Assembly (NCBI GenBank): GCA_041481485.1
Contig: JBGPBY010000091.1
Span: 1 to 18,066, forward strand
Source of the DNA: JBGPBY01 sp041481485
GTDB taxonomy: Bacteria; Acidobacteriota; Terriglobia; 20CM-2-55-15
DNA: 18,066 nucleotides
Direction of reading: 5' to 3'
Position 1 is the stretch's first letter; each line of letters starts with the position of its first letter. The notes below the pieces were generated by a model that was not told where the DNA came from, did not search any database, and saw nothing but the letters and a program-made list of their open reading frames with translations. Made by a program: the position numbers and the translations under genes. This document shows positions 1-7,808 of this stretch, piece after piece.

Positions 1-92
1 AACGGGAGATAAAGGGACAGACACTTCATTATTGGGAGCGTGACGAAAGTCACGCTCCCAATAATGAAGTGTCTGTCCCTTTATCTCCCGTT
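1..92. repeat. 44-bp perfect inverted repeat with GAAA loop
   Basis: Positions 1-44 and 49-92 are exact reverse complements, separated by GAAA at 45-48. If transcribed, the closing C-GAAA-G would form a GNRA tetraloop on a 44-bp stem without mismatch. The arm contains GGGACAGACACTT, a motif type I associate with REP/MITE-like repeats in soil bacteria (from memory, not checked). It begins at the window edge, so it may extend further left. It ends 35 nt before the PQQ1 start. There is no T-run after it, so it is not an ordinary intrinsic terminator. Confidence 0.93.
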
Positions 93-127
93 CGGGCATA
101 TGATGCTCGCACAAAACGAGGTATTCA

Positions 128-2005
128 ATGGGTGCATCAACATTTCGCCGACGAATATGGGCAGCCGTCCTGGCAATAGTTACCACTCTGGGACTCTCCA
201 CGATCTCGAGCGCGCATAAGGGTCTGGTCGCGCTGCAAAACGATCCGAAACAGTGGGTCATGCCCAACGGAAACTATTCCGGCTGGAATTACAGCGCTCT
301 CGATCAGATCAATCTCACGAACGTTCAGAATCTGAGTATGGCCTGGAGTTTCCAGCTCGGAATTCTGGATGCTCACGAGGCATCCCCGCTCGTGATCGGC
401 AGCACGATGTACATCGTCACTCCGAAGCCGAACTACGTCTACGCGCTTGACCTCACTCGCGATGGTGTCATCAAGTGGGAATTCCGGCCCGACATGCCTC
501 AAATGGATGCCGCGATCAAAGCCGCCTGCTGTGGCGCGCAAACGCGAGGGCTCGCGTACGCCGATGGCAAGATCTTCTACAGCACTCTCGATGGACAGGT
601 ATTCGCACTGAATGCCGAGGACGGAAAAGTGGTATGGCGGGCTGAAAATGCCAATCTTGCCGCAGGCGAGACGGTCAGCGCCACACCGCTCGTGGTGAAT
701 GACAAGGTCATCATAGGTGTGATGGGCGGAGAAAAGGGTGTGCGCGGACACATCACCGCGTACAACATTGAAACCGGAAGCATGCGCTGGCGCTACTACA
801 GCACGGGCCCGAACAACGAAGTGGGCATCGGGCCGCGCTTCAAGCCATTCTACAAAGACGACAAGATTGCGAATCCCGCACTCGATTCCTGGTATGGCGA
901 TTCCTGGAAGCGCGGCGGCGGCTCCATTTGGGGATGGTACACATTCGATCCCGAATTGAACTTGTTTTACTACGGTACGAGCAATTGTGGTCCATGGAAT
1001 CCGGATTACCGGCGCAAGTGGGGCGTTGTGGATCTGGACGAAAAAGGAGGACTGGCCAGTTACCGCAACAACTATTGCTCTTCGATTCTCGCGCGCGATG
1101 CCGATAGCGGCGAACTCGTTTGGGCATATAACGTCACACCTCAGGATTCATGGGATCTGGACGAACCGAGCGCGGGCATCATCGTGGACCTGCAGATCAA
1201 TGGCCGCATGCGGAAGACGCTCGTTCACCCGGCGCGCAACGGCTTCTTCTATGTTTTCGATCGCGCGACCGGAGAGATGATTCTCAAGCCGTGGCCTTTC
1301 GTTCACAACGATCTGATCAAGGGCGTCGACATGGAAACCGGGCGGCCGCTCTACGACATTCGCAAGATCATGTTCACGAAACTGGAAGACCGGCTGAAGT
1401 ATGTGCCGGATGCGAAAGACATCACCGTAACCTGGTGCCCTGGCATTGCTGCCAGAAACTGGTTTCAGGATGCGTACTCGCCACGCACCGGCCTTGTCTA
1501 TACGCCGGCGTCGAATCAGTGCGGCACGCAGAAAGTCCTCGAAGGAAAGTTCGTTCCGACCGAAGACTACACACTGAAGGAAACCATCAACCCAAACCCG
1601 CTCGCACCGGGCGCGCAATCTGCGGGCGAGCTACAGGCGAACGATCCCGTAACGAGCAAAACCGTTTGGCGAGTTCCATGGAAGGTGGTGAACAATGCAC
1701 CCATCATGGCCACCGCCGGCGACCTGTTGTTTCAAGGCGGCCCCAATGAAGGGGTCATGCGCGCGTTCAATGCGCGCACGGGGCAGATTGTGTGGTCGTT
1801 TCGCACCGGCAGCAATTTCCGCAGCTCACCGATAAGTTACATTGGTCCGGACGGCCGCCAGTACGTCGCCATTATCGCGAGCCAGCTTGGCGGGAACACC
1901 CGCGTGCAAAACGATGCCGCTCCCGACGCCGATGCTCGCTTTCGCCGTTCCGGCGCGACGCTGTACGTTTTTGCATTGCCTCGTAACGCGGCGTCCGTGA
2001 GGTAG
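128..2005 (+). CDS. PQQ-dependent alcohol dehydrogenase, XoxF-like (PQQ1)
   Basis: A 625-residue periplasmic quinoprotein of the methanol/alcohol dehydrogenase family, an eight-bladed propeller that oxidises alcohols or aldehydes with PQQ. Residues 1-30 form a signal peptide. Visible family marks are the adjacent disulfide-forming cysteines C134-C135, E202 in GGEKGVRG, N286 in GTSNCGPWN, and D343 with D345 in SWDLDE. In the family E, N and the first D bind the metal next to PQQ. The second D at +2 is the extra ligand typical of lanthanide-dependent enzymes, where calcium enzymes usually have Ala, Ser or Thr. There is no CxxCH motif, so no fused cytochrome domain. GAGG at 118-121 lies 6 nt before the ATG. 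The gene stands alone; PQQ2 and PQQ3 lie 13 kb away. The substrate cannot be told from sequence. Confidence 0.93.
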   Translation: MGASTFRRRIWAAVLAIVTTLGLSTISSAHKGLVALQNDPKQWVMPNGNYSGWNYSALDQINLTNVQNLSMAWSFQLGILDAHEASPLVIGSTMYIVTPKPNYVYALDLTRDGVIKWEFRPDMPQMDAAIKAACCGAQTRGLAYADGKIFYSTLDGQVFALNAEDGKVVWRAENANLAAGETVSATPLVVNDKVIIGVMGGEKGVRGHITAYNIETGSMRWRYYSTGPNNEVGIGPRFKPFYKDDKIANPALDSWYGDSWKRGGGSIWGWYTFDPELNLFYYGTSNCGPWNPDYRRKWGVVDLDEKGGLASYRNNYCSSILARDADSGELVWAYNVTPQDSWDLDEPSAGIIVDLQINGRMRKTLVHPARNGFFYVFDRATGEMILKPWPFVHNDLIKGVDMETGRPLYDIRKIMFTKLEDRLKYVPDAKDITVTWCPGIAARNWFQDAYSPRTGLVYTPASNQCGTQKVLEGKFVPTEDYTLKETINPNPLAPGAQSAGELQANDPVTSKTVWRVPWKVVNNAPIMATAGDLLFQGGPNEGVMRAFNARTGQIVWSFRTGSNFRSSPISYIGPDGRQYVAIIASQLGGNTRVQNDAAPDADARFRRSGATLYVFALPRNAASVR

Positions 2006-2039
2006 GGGACAGAGGAGTTCGATTGCAGTCCCCGTCCGA

Positions 2040-2070
2040 CTGTAGGCGCGGTCTGTGACCGCGCCTACAG
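2040..2070. repeat. CTGTAGGCGCGGTC palindrome
   Basis: Two 14-bp arms, CTGTAGGCGCGGTC at 2040-2053 and its exact complement at 2057-2070, flank TGT. It lies 35 nt after the PQQ1 stop codon. The same arm recurs, slightly varied, at 14771-14783 and 14829-14841, and its outer end recurs at 4719-4729, 4831-4841 and 17306-17317. Confidence 0.85.
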
Positions 2071-2077
2071 TGCCCCA

Positions 2078-2125
2078 GCCGCGTAGCGGCGGCAGTCCTT
2101 TAACCCCCGGCGTGAGCCGGGGGTT
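2078..2125 (+). repeat. Two-hairpin composite repeat (GCCGC + GGC-GTGA-GCC)
   Basis: The first hairpin is GCCGC-GTA-GCGGC at 2078-2090. The second is AACCCCCGGC-GTGA-GCCGGGGGTT at 2102-2125, with a perfect 10-bp stem. The linker GGCAGTCCTTTA between them is nearly the same as the linker in the copy at 12163-12210, so this is a family with conserved order and not two chance hairpins. Confidence 0.8.
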
Positions 2126-2202
2126 GAAAGCAAACGCAAATTTTTCCAATCGAAATCTTCTACGCCTCCATTTGGTGAAATGATAAAACGTGGCTTCAAA
2201 TC

Positions 2203-2207
2203 GGAGG
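2203..2207 (+). promoter_or_regulatory. Ribosome binding site that fixes the GH31 TTG start
   Basis: GGAGG at 2203-2207 sits 8 nt before an in-frame TTG at 2216. The in-frame ATG at 2180 has no such site and would put twelve mostly polar or charged residues in front of the signal peptide. Confidence 0.7.
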
Positions 2208-2215
2208 ATTCACCA

Positions 2216-4294
2216 TTGACGATAAATCGGATCGCGTTCGTTACCGTGTTGCTCGTAACCATTGCGCTGCGCGGTGCTGCCCAACCCGGCGGAGCCGCAC
2301 TGACGTTGCAGTCGCGAAACTTCGCTCTGCGCCTGGATGGCCTTTTTTACGAAACCGCCGCTGGACGCACTTTCCTCCCGGCATTTACGCCCGAGGCGCG
2401 CATCTCCACAGCGTCCTGGGTTAAGGAGACGATGATGCCCGATGGCCACGTCATCCGCGTTTCCGTCACACCGCAGGCGGGCCGATTTAACATTGGTTTC
2501 GCGTCTCGGCCGAACTCCGACATCCTTCGATGGGGCTTTGCCGTCGAGACAGGACCGGATGAATTACTCACAGGCCTCATGGAACGCGTTGTCGACGGTG
2601 CGCAGCAGTTGTCGTGGGCGCCTGAGATTACCGCAGCACTCAACTTGCGCGGGCAGAAGGTCGACATGCTCGTCAAGCCGACGACATCCATCTATTCGCC
2701 CTTTTATCTTTCTTCACGAGGTTATGCCGTTTTTGTCAAGGGAACCTGGCCCGGCGTTTTTGATTTCGCATCCGCGCAGCGGGATCGGACCCGTGTCGAA
2801 TTCGAAGGCCCGGCATTGGATGTCGTTGTTTATACCGCGGACAAACCAGCGGACCTCGTCAGAGCGCATGCCATCGATGCGGGTCCACCGGTACTGCCGC
2901 CAAAGTGGATTTATGGTCCATGGCGCTGGCGCGACGAGCACACTCAACGAACCGCTTACTACGATGGAACTCCCGTCACCGGTCCATTCAATTCCGAAGT
3001 CATGGAAGATGTGCTCATGATGAAGGCGTTCGGCATTCCGAACGCGGTGTACTGGATCGATCGTCCATGGGGGCCGGGACCGCTGGGCTATGACGACTTC
3101 GAAATCGATCCACAGCGATTGCCTCACTTTGCGGAAATGGTCCGCTGGCTGGATTCCAATGGCGCGCGAACCGTTCTGTGGATCGCACCATTCCTGCAAG
3201 GGAAGATGGCTACTGAAGGTCAGGCTCGAAAGCTCACGATGCCGGGTCAGGTCCGTCCGGCAAATGGCCAGAACTACCCGCTCGTGGACCTCACGAATCC
3301 CGCCGGCAAGGCGTACTGGCAGGACGGCATCATGAAGCTGCTGCGCCTCGGCGTCACGGGATTCAAGCTCGACCGATCGGAAGAAAATATTCCGGAAACC
3401 GGGCCGGATAAGGTTTTCGACGGCCGAAGCATTCGCGAGAATCGAAACGCTTATCCGGAAATGTACGTGCAGGCGGCGTACGAAGTCGCGGCCAAATACC
3501 GAGGCACCGATTTTGTGATGATGCCGCGGGCAGCGTATACGGGGTCGTCTCGATACGGCATTTTCTGGGGCGGTGACATCGGCGGCACTCAGGAAGGATT
3601 GCGTGCATCGATTATTGCGGTGCAGCGTGCCGCGCTGATGGGATATCCGAACTGGGGCTCCGACACCTGCGGATATAACGAGCAGCTGATGGAACAGGAA
3701 GTCTGCGGAAGATGGCTCGCGTTTTCCGCGCTGACTCCGATCATGGAAGTTGGTCCAACGCGCAACGTGGCCTTCTGGAATGCTCCGCGCCCGCCGCAAT
3801 ATGACGACACGTTGATTGCGCTCTGGCGCTTGTACGCGCGTCTCCATCAACGCCTGAGCGACTACAGTTACCGGCTGGCCCAGGAGGCCCATCGCACAGG
3901 GATGCCGATCATTCGGCCGATGTTCATCGTGGACCCGGGCCAATCCAATGCCCTGACGAACTGGTGGACCTATATGTACGGTCCGGACCTGGTCGTGTCG
4001 CCCGTATGGGAGAAAGGTGTGCGCAAGCAGCAGGTCTACTTACCCGCAGGGCAGCGCTGGCGCGATGCATGGAATCTGGCCGTGATCCAAAACGGCGGGC
4101 AGGTGGTGACGGTGTCGGCAGAAACTCACCAGCTTCCGTTATTCGTGCGCGTGGGATCGTCACTCGATCTGGGTGATCTGAATCGGGAGTGGCAGGAGTC
4201 GCAGGTCATCGCGCGAACCAGGCCCGACTTGAAGGCACTCGAAGGCAGCGTGAATGCCTGGTTCGCGAAAAATGGTGTGGCGCGAAACCGTTAG
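2216..4294 (+). CDS. Secreted glycoside hydrolase family 31 (alpha-glucosidase/alpha-xylosidase type)
   Basis: A 692-residue exported GH31 enzyme that would hydrolyse alpha-linked glucosides or xylosides in the periplasm or outside the cell. Starting at TTG 2216 gives a clean signal peptide (MTINRIAFVTVLLVTIALRG, about 22 residues ending near AAQ). The TIM-barrel catalytic region is recognisable. FKLDRSEE carries the likely nucleophile D386, matching the KxDxxE pattern of the alpha-xylosidase YicI. IFWGGDIGG carries the likely acid/base D454, and NWGSDTCGY matches the later G-D-x-G loop. Length is normal for the family. The 3' neighbour is the small ORF at 4534. GH31 also includes lyases and transglycosylases, so the substrate is open. 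Confidence 0.88.
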   Translation: MTINRIAFVTVLLVTIALRGAAQPGGAALTLQSRNFALRLDGLFYETAAGRTFLPAFTPEARISTASWVKETMMPDGHVIRVSVTPQAGRFNIGFASRPNSDILRWGFAVETGPDELLTGLMERVVDGAQQLSWAPEITAALNLRGQKVDMLVKPTTSIYSPFYLSSRGYAVFVKGTWPGVFDFASAQRDRTRVEFEGPALDVVVYTADKPADLVRAHAIDAGPPVLPPKWIYGPWRWRDEHTQRTAYYDGTPVTGPFNSEVMEDVLMMKAFGIPNAVYWIDRPWGPGPLGYDDFEIDPQRLPHFAEMVRWLDSNGARTVLWIAPFLQGKMATEGQARKLTMPGQVRPANGQNYPLVDLTNPAGKAYWQDGIMKLLRLGVTGFKLDRSEENIPETGPDKVFDGRSIRENRNAYPEMYVQAAYEVAAKYRGTDFVMMPRAAYTGSSRYGIFWGGDIGGTQEGLRASIIAVQRAALMGYPNWGSDTCGYNEQLMEQEVCGRWLAFSALTPIMEVGPTRNVAFWNAPRPPQYDDTLIALWRLYARLHQRLSDYSYRLAQEAHRTGMPIIRPMFIVDPGQSNALTNWWTYMYGPDLVVSPVWEKGVRKQQVYLPAGQRWRDAWNLAVIQNGGQVVTVSAETHQLPLFVRVGSSLDLGDLNREWQESQVIARTRPDLKALEGSVNAWFAKNGVARNR

Positions 4295-4533
4295 CGCGGC
4301 GAACGGGTTTGTCGGAAATGCTTACGCCTGAGATCCAAACAGGCGAATGAGCTGTATTGTCCTTTGGCTGCAGGATTTTCGACGCCTTCCGTTCCTTAAT
4401 AACGGCTTGAATTGACGTGACCGTCAAAAAACCTTACGTGTCGCGCTGCTCCTCGGCTCCGATGGGATTGAAGTCACTCGATTTTCTGATGGTAGTGGAG
4501 TTGCTTTAATCGGTTATCTGAAAGGAGCGGCCT

Positions 4534-4701
4534 ATGCGTCGACTGATTTGGGCTGTCGTGTTGGCCCTGCCCCTGTATCTTGCCGATACGGCAATTGACA
4601 ACCGCGCTTTCAAGGCTCCCAATCCAGAACTACTGGTTTTTCTCGGCATTGGCATCGGGGTAGTCGGAGGATTCCGTTCCAGAAGGAAAGTCCGATCCTG
4701 A
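4534..4701 (+). CDS. Small membrane-type protein, 55 aa, unknown
   Basis: A short ORF with a strong ribosome site, AAAGGAG at 4521-4527, six nt before the ATG. Residues 1-18 look like a signal or membrane segment (MRRLIWAVVLALPLYLAD). Residues 31-47 form a second hydrophobic segment preceded by PNPE and followed by a basic tail, RSRRKVR. That order (Pro-rich motif, helix, Arg-rich tail) resembles a C-terminal sorting signal of the PEP-CTERM kind, but the motif is not exact and there is almost no passenger between the two segments. I do not recognise a family. It could be a small two-helix membrane protein or the remnant of a longer gene. The 239 bp between the GH31 stop and this ORF hold nothing else I can name. 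Confidence 0.5.
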   Translation: MRRLIWAVVLALPLYLADTAIDNRAFKAPNPELLVFLGIGIGVVGGFRSRRKVRS

Positions 4702-4718
4702 ACTCCGCGAATCCCCAA

Positions 4719-4841
4719 TGTAGGGGCGGACTATGACCGCCCGCAATTCGGAGGAATGCAGGCCTCTCAATTGTGGGCGGAAATTTCTTTATGGCTGCGC
4801 CCGCGGGCTTGCATTCGCTCCGCTCATAGACCGCCCCTACA
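4719..4841. repeat. Palindromic element with TGTAGGGGCGG ends
   Basis: TGTAGGGGCGG at 4719-4729 is matched by its exact complement at 4831-4841, and the match continues imperfectly inward (GGACTATGACCGC against GGTCTATGAGCGG). The interior adds CCGCCCGCAATT at 4737-4748 and an inverted AATTGTGGGCGG at about 4770-4781. It fills the whole space between the convergent small ORF (stop at 4701) and VWA gene (stop at 4849). Confidence 0.8.
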
Positions 4842-4848
4842 GTACGAG

Positions 4849-5919
4849 CTATTTCGCGTAGTATCCGGTGCGCGATTGGGCAGCCGTTAATTCTCCGTCG
4901 CGAATTCGTACTTCAATGCGATGGAATTGGTTATCGGCAGGCCGGGATGAAGTGTACTCGAGGTCATAGGATTGATTCAGAGCCAGAGTGGCGGGCAATT
5001 GGGACAAAGTTGAGGTAGTGCTTTCCGGTCCAGTTAAGTAAAAAACTCTCCCGCCGGAAACTTCGGCAAATTGTTCCAGACGCGACCGCACCTTTGCCAG
5101 GTATTGCGCTGCCAAAGCAGAGTTGCCGGAAATACCGTTCAGGTGATAGTCCCATCCGGTGGGTCCGGCGAATGTCGCGCTTTTGTCTGGAAACGGTGTG
5201 AGGAAGTAAATGGGAATACCGCTGTTTCGAACTGCGGACAATCCGGATTGTAATTCGGCCGCTTCTCCCGTGTCGGGCAGTCCAGCCAGCGGGTCGAGAA
5301 TTTCGTGATAGTCCTCACTTGCAAACCACTGCGGGGCGAGGCGGGCGTCGCGCCCGTCGGTGAAAATCACGATCAGCTTTCTTCCCTTTGCCGAATCGAA
5401 TTGCCGGGTGGCCCACTGTATGGTGCCGTAAAGATCCTTTATCGCGGATTGGCGCGACGAAATGACCTTGAGCGAAAGGGTTACCGGTGGGCCTTTATGA
5501 GTTCTCCAGGGCAGCGCCAATTGCACTTTGTCGTCGAATGTCGCCACGGAAATTCGATCCTGCGGCTGGAGTTGCCTGACGAAATTCGACAGCGCAATTT
5601 GTATCTTCTGCCATGCATCCATTGCGGCCCTGCCGGAAACCGCATCGTCAAGCCAGGTATTGTTGTGATCCAGAATTAAGAGAATGTTGCTGCCGGCATC
5701 GGGAGGCGCGAATCCGGTGATTTGTTGAACGACCCCATCCTCGGTAACCTTGAAGTCCGATTGTTTCAAACTTGTGTCCGGCACGCCGGCACGGTTAAGC
5801 GCAGCAACCGCGATGGAAATTCGAAACCTGCCTGCGTTCTGCGAAGGCGGCTGGGCCGATGCGAGAAGGGCTGCACAGACAAAGACCGGAATCGCTGCGC
5901 AGTATTTCAGAATTCGCAT
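4849..5919 (-). CDS. Secreted VWFA-related acidobacterial protein with degraded MIDAS
   Basis: A 356-residue exported protein of the VWFA-related acidobacterial type. Residues 1-22 are a signal peptide. Residues 33-70 form the usual N-terminal beta module (LKQSDFKVTEDG, then VQQITGF). The von Willebrand A domain spans roughly 78-260, and a C-terminal beta module (YDLEYTSS, FHRIEVRIRDG) follows. Canonical VWA metal sites read DxSxS. Here the position reads D84-H-N-N-T88, and the usual GxTxL loop reads IKDLYGTI, although FTDGRD is kept. Metal-dependent ligand binding may therefore be weak or lost. It is the last gene of a three-gene unit, starting 5 nt after the preceding stop codon with no clear ribosome site, which suggests translational coupling. 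Its binding partner is unknown. Confidence 0.88.
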   Translation of the reverse strand: MRILKYCAAIPVFVCAALLASAQPPSQNAGRFRISIAVAALNRAGVPDTSLKQSDFKVTEDGVVQQITGFAPPDAGSNILLILDHNNTWLDDAVSGRAAMDAWQKIQIALSNFVRQLQPQDRISVATFDDKVQLALPWRTHKGPPVTLSLKVISSRQSAIKDLYGTIQWATRQFDSAKGRKLIVIFTDGRDARLAPQWFASEDYHEILDPLAGLPDTGEAAELQSGLSAVRNSGIPIYFLTPFPDKSATFAGPTGWDYHLNGISGNSALAAQYLAKVRSRLEQFAEVSGGRVFYLTGPESTTSTLSQLPATLALNQSYDLEYTSSRPADNQFHRIEVRIRDGELTAAQSRTGYYAK

Positions 5920-5924
5920 TGGAT

Positions 5925-6479
5925 TTAACGTACCCGCGTAACCGAAAAGGTTACGGCATGAGTACCGACGACAAGATGACCGCCGGGATTGGGACGAGAT
6001 TCGCGAGTGAATTGGATGGTGTCACCGTCAATCTTCCCGGTATAGAAAAGCTTTTCCATTCCGCCGCCTGCAGGTCCGCGTTGACCGAAACCACCAAAGA
6101 CTCCTGGAGCCCCGCCAAACCCATTGCCTTGTGCTGCGTTGTGAGAGACCTGCGTGAAGGAGATCGTGTTTCCCGTGATCTTCCCATCGGTAATGCGAAA
6201 TGTGACGGGCGGGAAGAACAATGCGCGCATATTGTTCGTCGCATTTTCCGGATTCAGGTAATAGTCGCTTTTGGCATCCGCATCCAGCTTCAGTGCCGCC
6301 TGTGCCATGGTGATGGTCCCTGAAATCCCTCCGCCGGCAGACTTCAATTCCAGAACGATGGACTGTCCACCGCTGGCATCTTCCCATTTCCACTTGCCGG
6401 AAACGTCGGATTGTTGCGCACTCAAAGACTCCATCAGAAGGAACAACAGTGCGGCAACCGGCAGTTTGCAGAGTTTCAT
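5925..6479 (-). CDS. Small secreted beta-rich protein, unknown
   Basis: A 184-residue exported protein. Start at 6479 is preferred: AGGA lies about 9 nt upstream and the signal peptide then begins directly (MKLCKLPVAALLFLLMESLS, cleavage near SAQ). An ATG three codons earlier, at 6488, is possible. After the signal it reads VSGKWKWE, ISGTITM, ITDGKITGNTISFTQ, LFYTGKIDGDTIQFTRE: alternating short beta strands built on G-x-I-x-G-x-T-I-x-F, as in small lipocalin-like or DUF-type secreted proteins common in Acidobacteria and Planctomycetes. A Gly-rich loop at about 120-140 interrupts the strands. It sits between two VWA genes, with gaps of 11 nt (or 2 nt using the earlier ATG) and 5 nt, so it is likely made with them and could be their partner. 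Confidence 0.8.
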   Translation of the reverse strand: MKLCKLPVAALLFLLMESLSAQQSDVSGKWKWEDASGGQSIVLELKSAGGGISGTITMAQAALKLDADAKSDYYLNPENATNNMRALFFPPVTFRITDGKITGNTISFTQVSHNAAQGNGFGGAPGVFGGFGQRGPAGGGMEKLFYTGKIDGDTIQFTRESRPNPGGHLVVGTHAVTFSVTRVR

Positions 6480-6490
6480 CGAAGTCATTC

Positions 6491-7459
6491 CTATTTCGGT
6501 TTCGCGGGAGTTGCCGTATTTCGGCGGGCGCGCACCCGGTAGTCGGAAGCTGCGGCCCGCAGACGAATCGAATGTCCGGCCGGGCCCCCGGAAGTTTTGG
6601 AAATGTATTCAATGGTGTACTGTCCGCGCATCTCGGCCACAATGTTCTCATCGAATTTCACCATTTGCAGAATAGCGGCATCCAGATCGGACACGTCAAA
6701 GACTTCCGAATTGCCGCCGCTATCGGTGGCGAGTGTATCGAGAATCTGTTTTGGCGTAGACATCGTTTGTGGAGATCGAGCACCAAATCCAGGCACCGTC
6801 GGAAATCCAGCGGCGGGTTGAGCCACATTGGCGGATTGTTTGTCTCCGAGTCCAAACGTGTAAATCAATGTTTCCGAATCCACAATGTTTCGGGACAGTG
6901 ATTTGAGATCGCCACCGGCAATGCCATCTGAAATGAGAACCAGCCCACGCGTGCGATGCTTTGCCTTTTTCATTTTTTGCAGCGCGCTTTCCACGGCGGC
7001 AAACAGGTTTGTACTGCCGGCAACCGCGAGTTTGTTCAATGACGTCTCAATGACTCTGGGGTCTTCCGTGAAATCCTGGTTAACGGAGAAGCCGGTTTCA
7101 AATGACATCAGTAGAAATTGATCTCCGGGCTTCATCATCGGCAGCAACATGCGGACAGTCCCCTGGGCTGCCGAAAGCCGGGACATACCTCCGGAGCGGG
7201 CATTCATGCTGCCGCTGATATCGATCAATATCCCCAGACTGACAGGAATATTCGAATCCTCTTCAAATCTTGAAATGGGCTGAGGTACTCCATCCTCTTC
7301 AAGCACGAAATCGCTTGCACGAAGATGCCGGACCAGTTCGCCGGCCGAGTCGCGCACCACGGCAACCATCTGCTGGGTCTGACCCTCCGTCTGACCGTTT
7401 GGGGCCCCAGACTGCTGAAATCCAATTATCAGGCAAAGCAGCGTCGCGAGTGTTCTCAT
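6491..7459 (-). CDS. Secreted VWFA-related acidobacterial protein with intact MIDAS
   Basis: A 322-residue exported VWA protein, first gene of the minus-strand trio. The N-terminal module (LRASDFVLEEDGVPQPISRF, about 46-65) leads into the VWA domain. That domain has a complete metal-ion-dependent adhesion site: D80-I-S-G-S84, the AGSTNLFAAV loop, and LISDGIAGG. A C-terminal strand region (GQYTIEYIS, GHSIRLRAAA) closes it. The start is put at ATG 7459 because it begins a signal peptide (MRTLATLLCLIIGFQQS). The frame extends to a TTG at 7504, but those 15 residues are polar and that start abuts the 7514-7632 repeat. No good ribosome site is visible at either start. A role in adhesion or assembly of a surface complex is inferred from the fold only. 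Confidence 0.87.
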   Translation of the reverse strand: MRTLATLLCLIIGFQQSGAPNGQTEGQTQQMVAVVRDSAGELVRHLRASDFVLEEDGVPQPISRFEEDSNIPVSLGILIDISGSMNARSGGMSRLSAAQGTVRMLLPMMKPGDQFLLMSFETGFSVNQDFTEDPRVIETSLNKLAVAGSTNLFAAVESALQKMKKAKHRTRGLVLISDGIAGGDLKSLSRNIVDSETLIYTFGLGDKQSANVAQPAAGFPTVPGFGARSPQTMSTPKQILDTLATDSGGNSEVFDVSDLDAAILQMVKFDENIVAEMRGQYTIEYISKTSGGPAGHSIRLRAAASDYRVRARRNTATPAKPK

Positions 7460-7513
7460 AGGGTGTACGGCCTGGCGCGGGCCTATCTTACAACGGAATG
7501 GCAAATTGAATAT

Positions 7514-7632
7514 CCCTCTCCCAACGGGAGAGGATGGCCGAAGGCCGGGTGAGGGGTACCACCAGTAAAAATTGTTACTTGCGGTTACCCCTCACCGGCC
7601 GCTGCGCGGCCCCCTCTCCCGTTGGGAGAGGG
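7514..7632. repeat. CCCTCTCCC-type palindromic repeat
   Basis: The left end CCCTCTCCCAACGGGAGAGG at 7514-7533 is repeated in inverse at 7613-7632. The match continues inward through GGCC-rich hairpins and GTGAGGGGTA at 7550-7559 against TACCCCTCAC. Each end is itself a hairpin (CCTCTCCC-AAC-GGGAGAGG), so the element is a palindrome of palindromes of about 119 bp. This sequence type is widespread in bacterial genomes as an interspersed repeat (from memory). It separates the divergent VWA operon and Uma2 gene. Confidence 0.85.
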
Positions 7633-7808
7633 ATTTCTTGATAGACCGCTCCGACACAAGTCGCGTAATACAGTGAAAAGAATTCTGAGACTCTCTCGAA
7701 TTGGATCAGCAATAGTCAGGCTTTGCAACGCCCGTACAAGGCTACTGAATGGCACAGTGATTGCAGTCAGACTGGTGTGATAGATTGTGAATCAATCCAA
7801 GAGGCGCA

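Noticed and set aside
99..104. TATGAT as -10 box of PQQ1
   Set aside because: No -35 hexamer lies 16-18 bp upstream; that interval falls in the palindrome arm.
2714..3943. 409-codon open frame on the minus strand inside GH31
   Set aside because: It is antisense to a well-supported enzyme, has Arg/His-rich composition and no recognisable motif, and is the product of codon bias in high-GC DNA. The same applies to the long antisense frames at 8795-10018, 14085-14933 and 16185-16850.
4412..4430. TTGACG-TGAC-CGTCAA followed by A-run as an intrinsic terminator for GH31
   Set aside because: A 6-bp AT-containing stem about 118 nt after the stop codon is too weak to claim.
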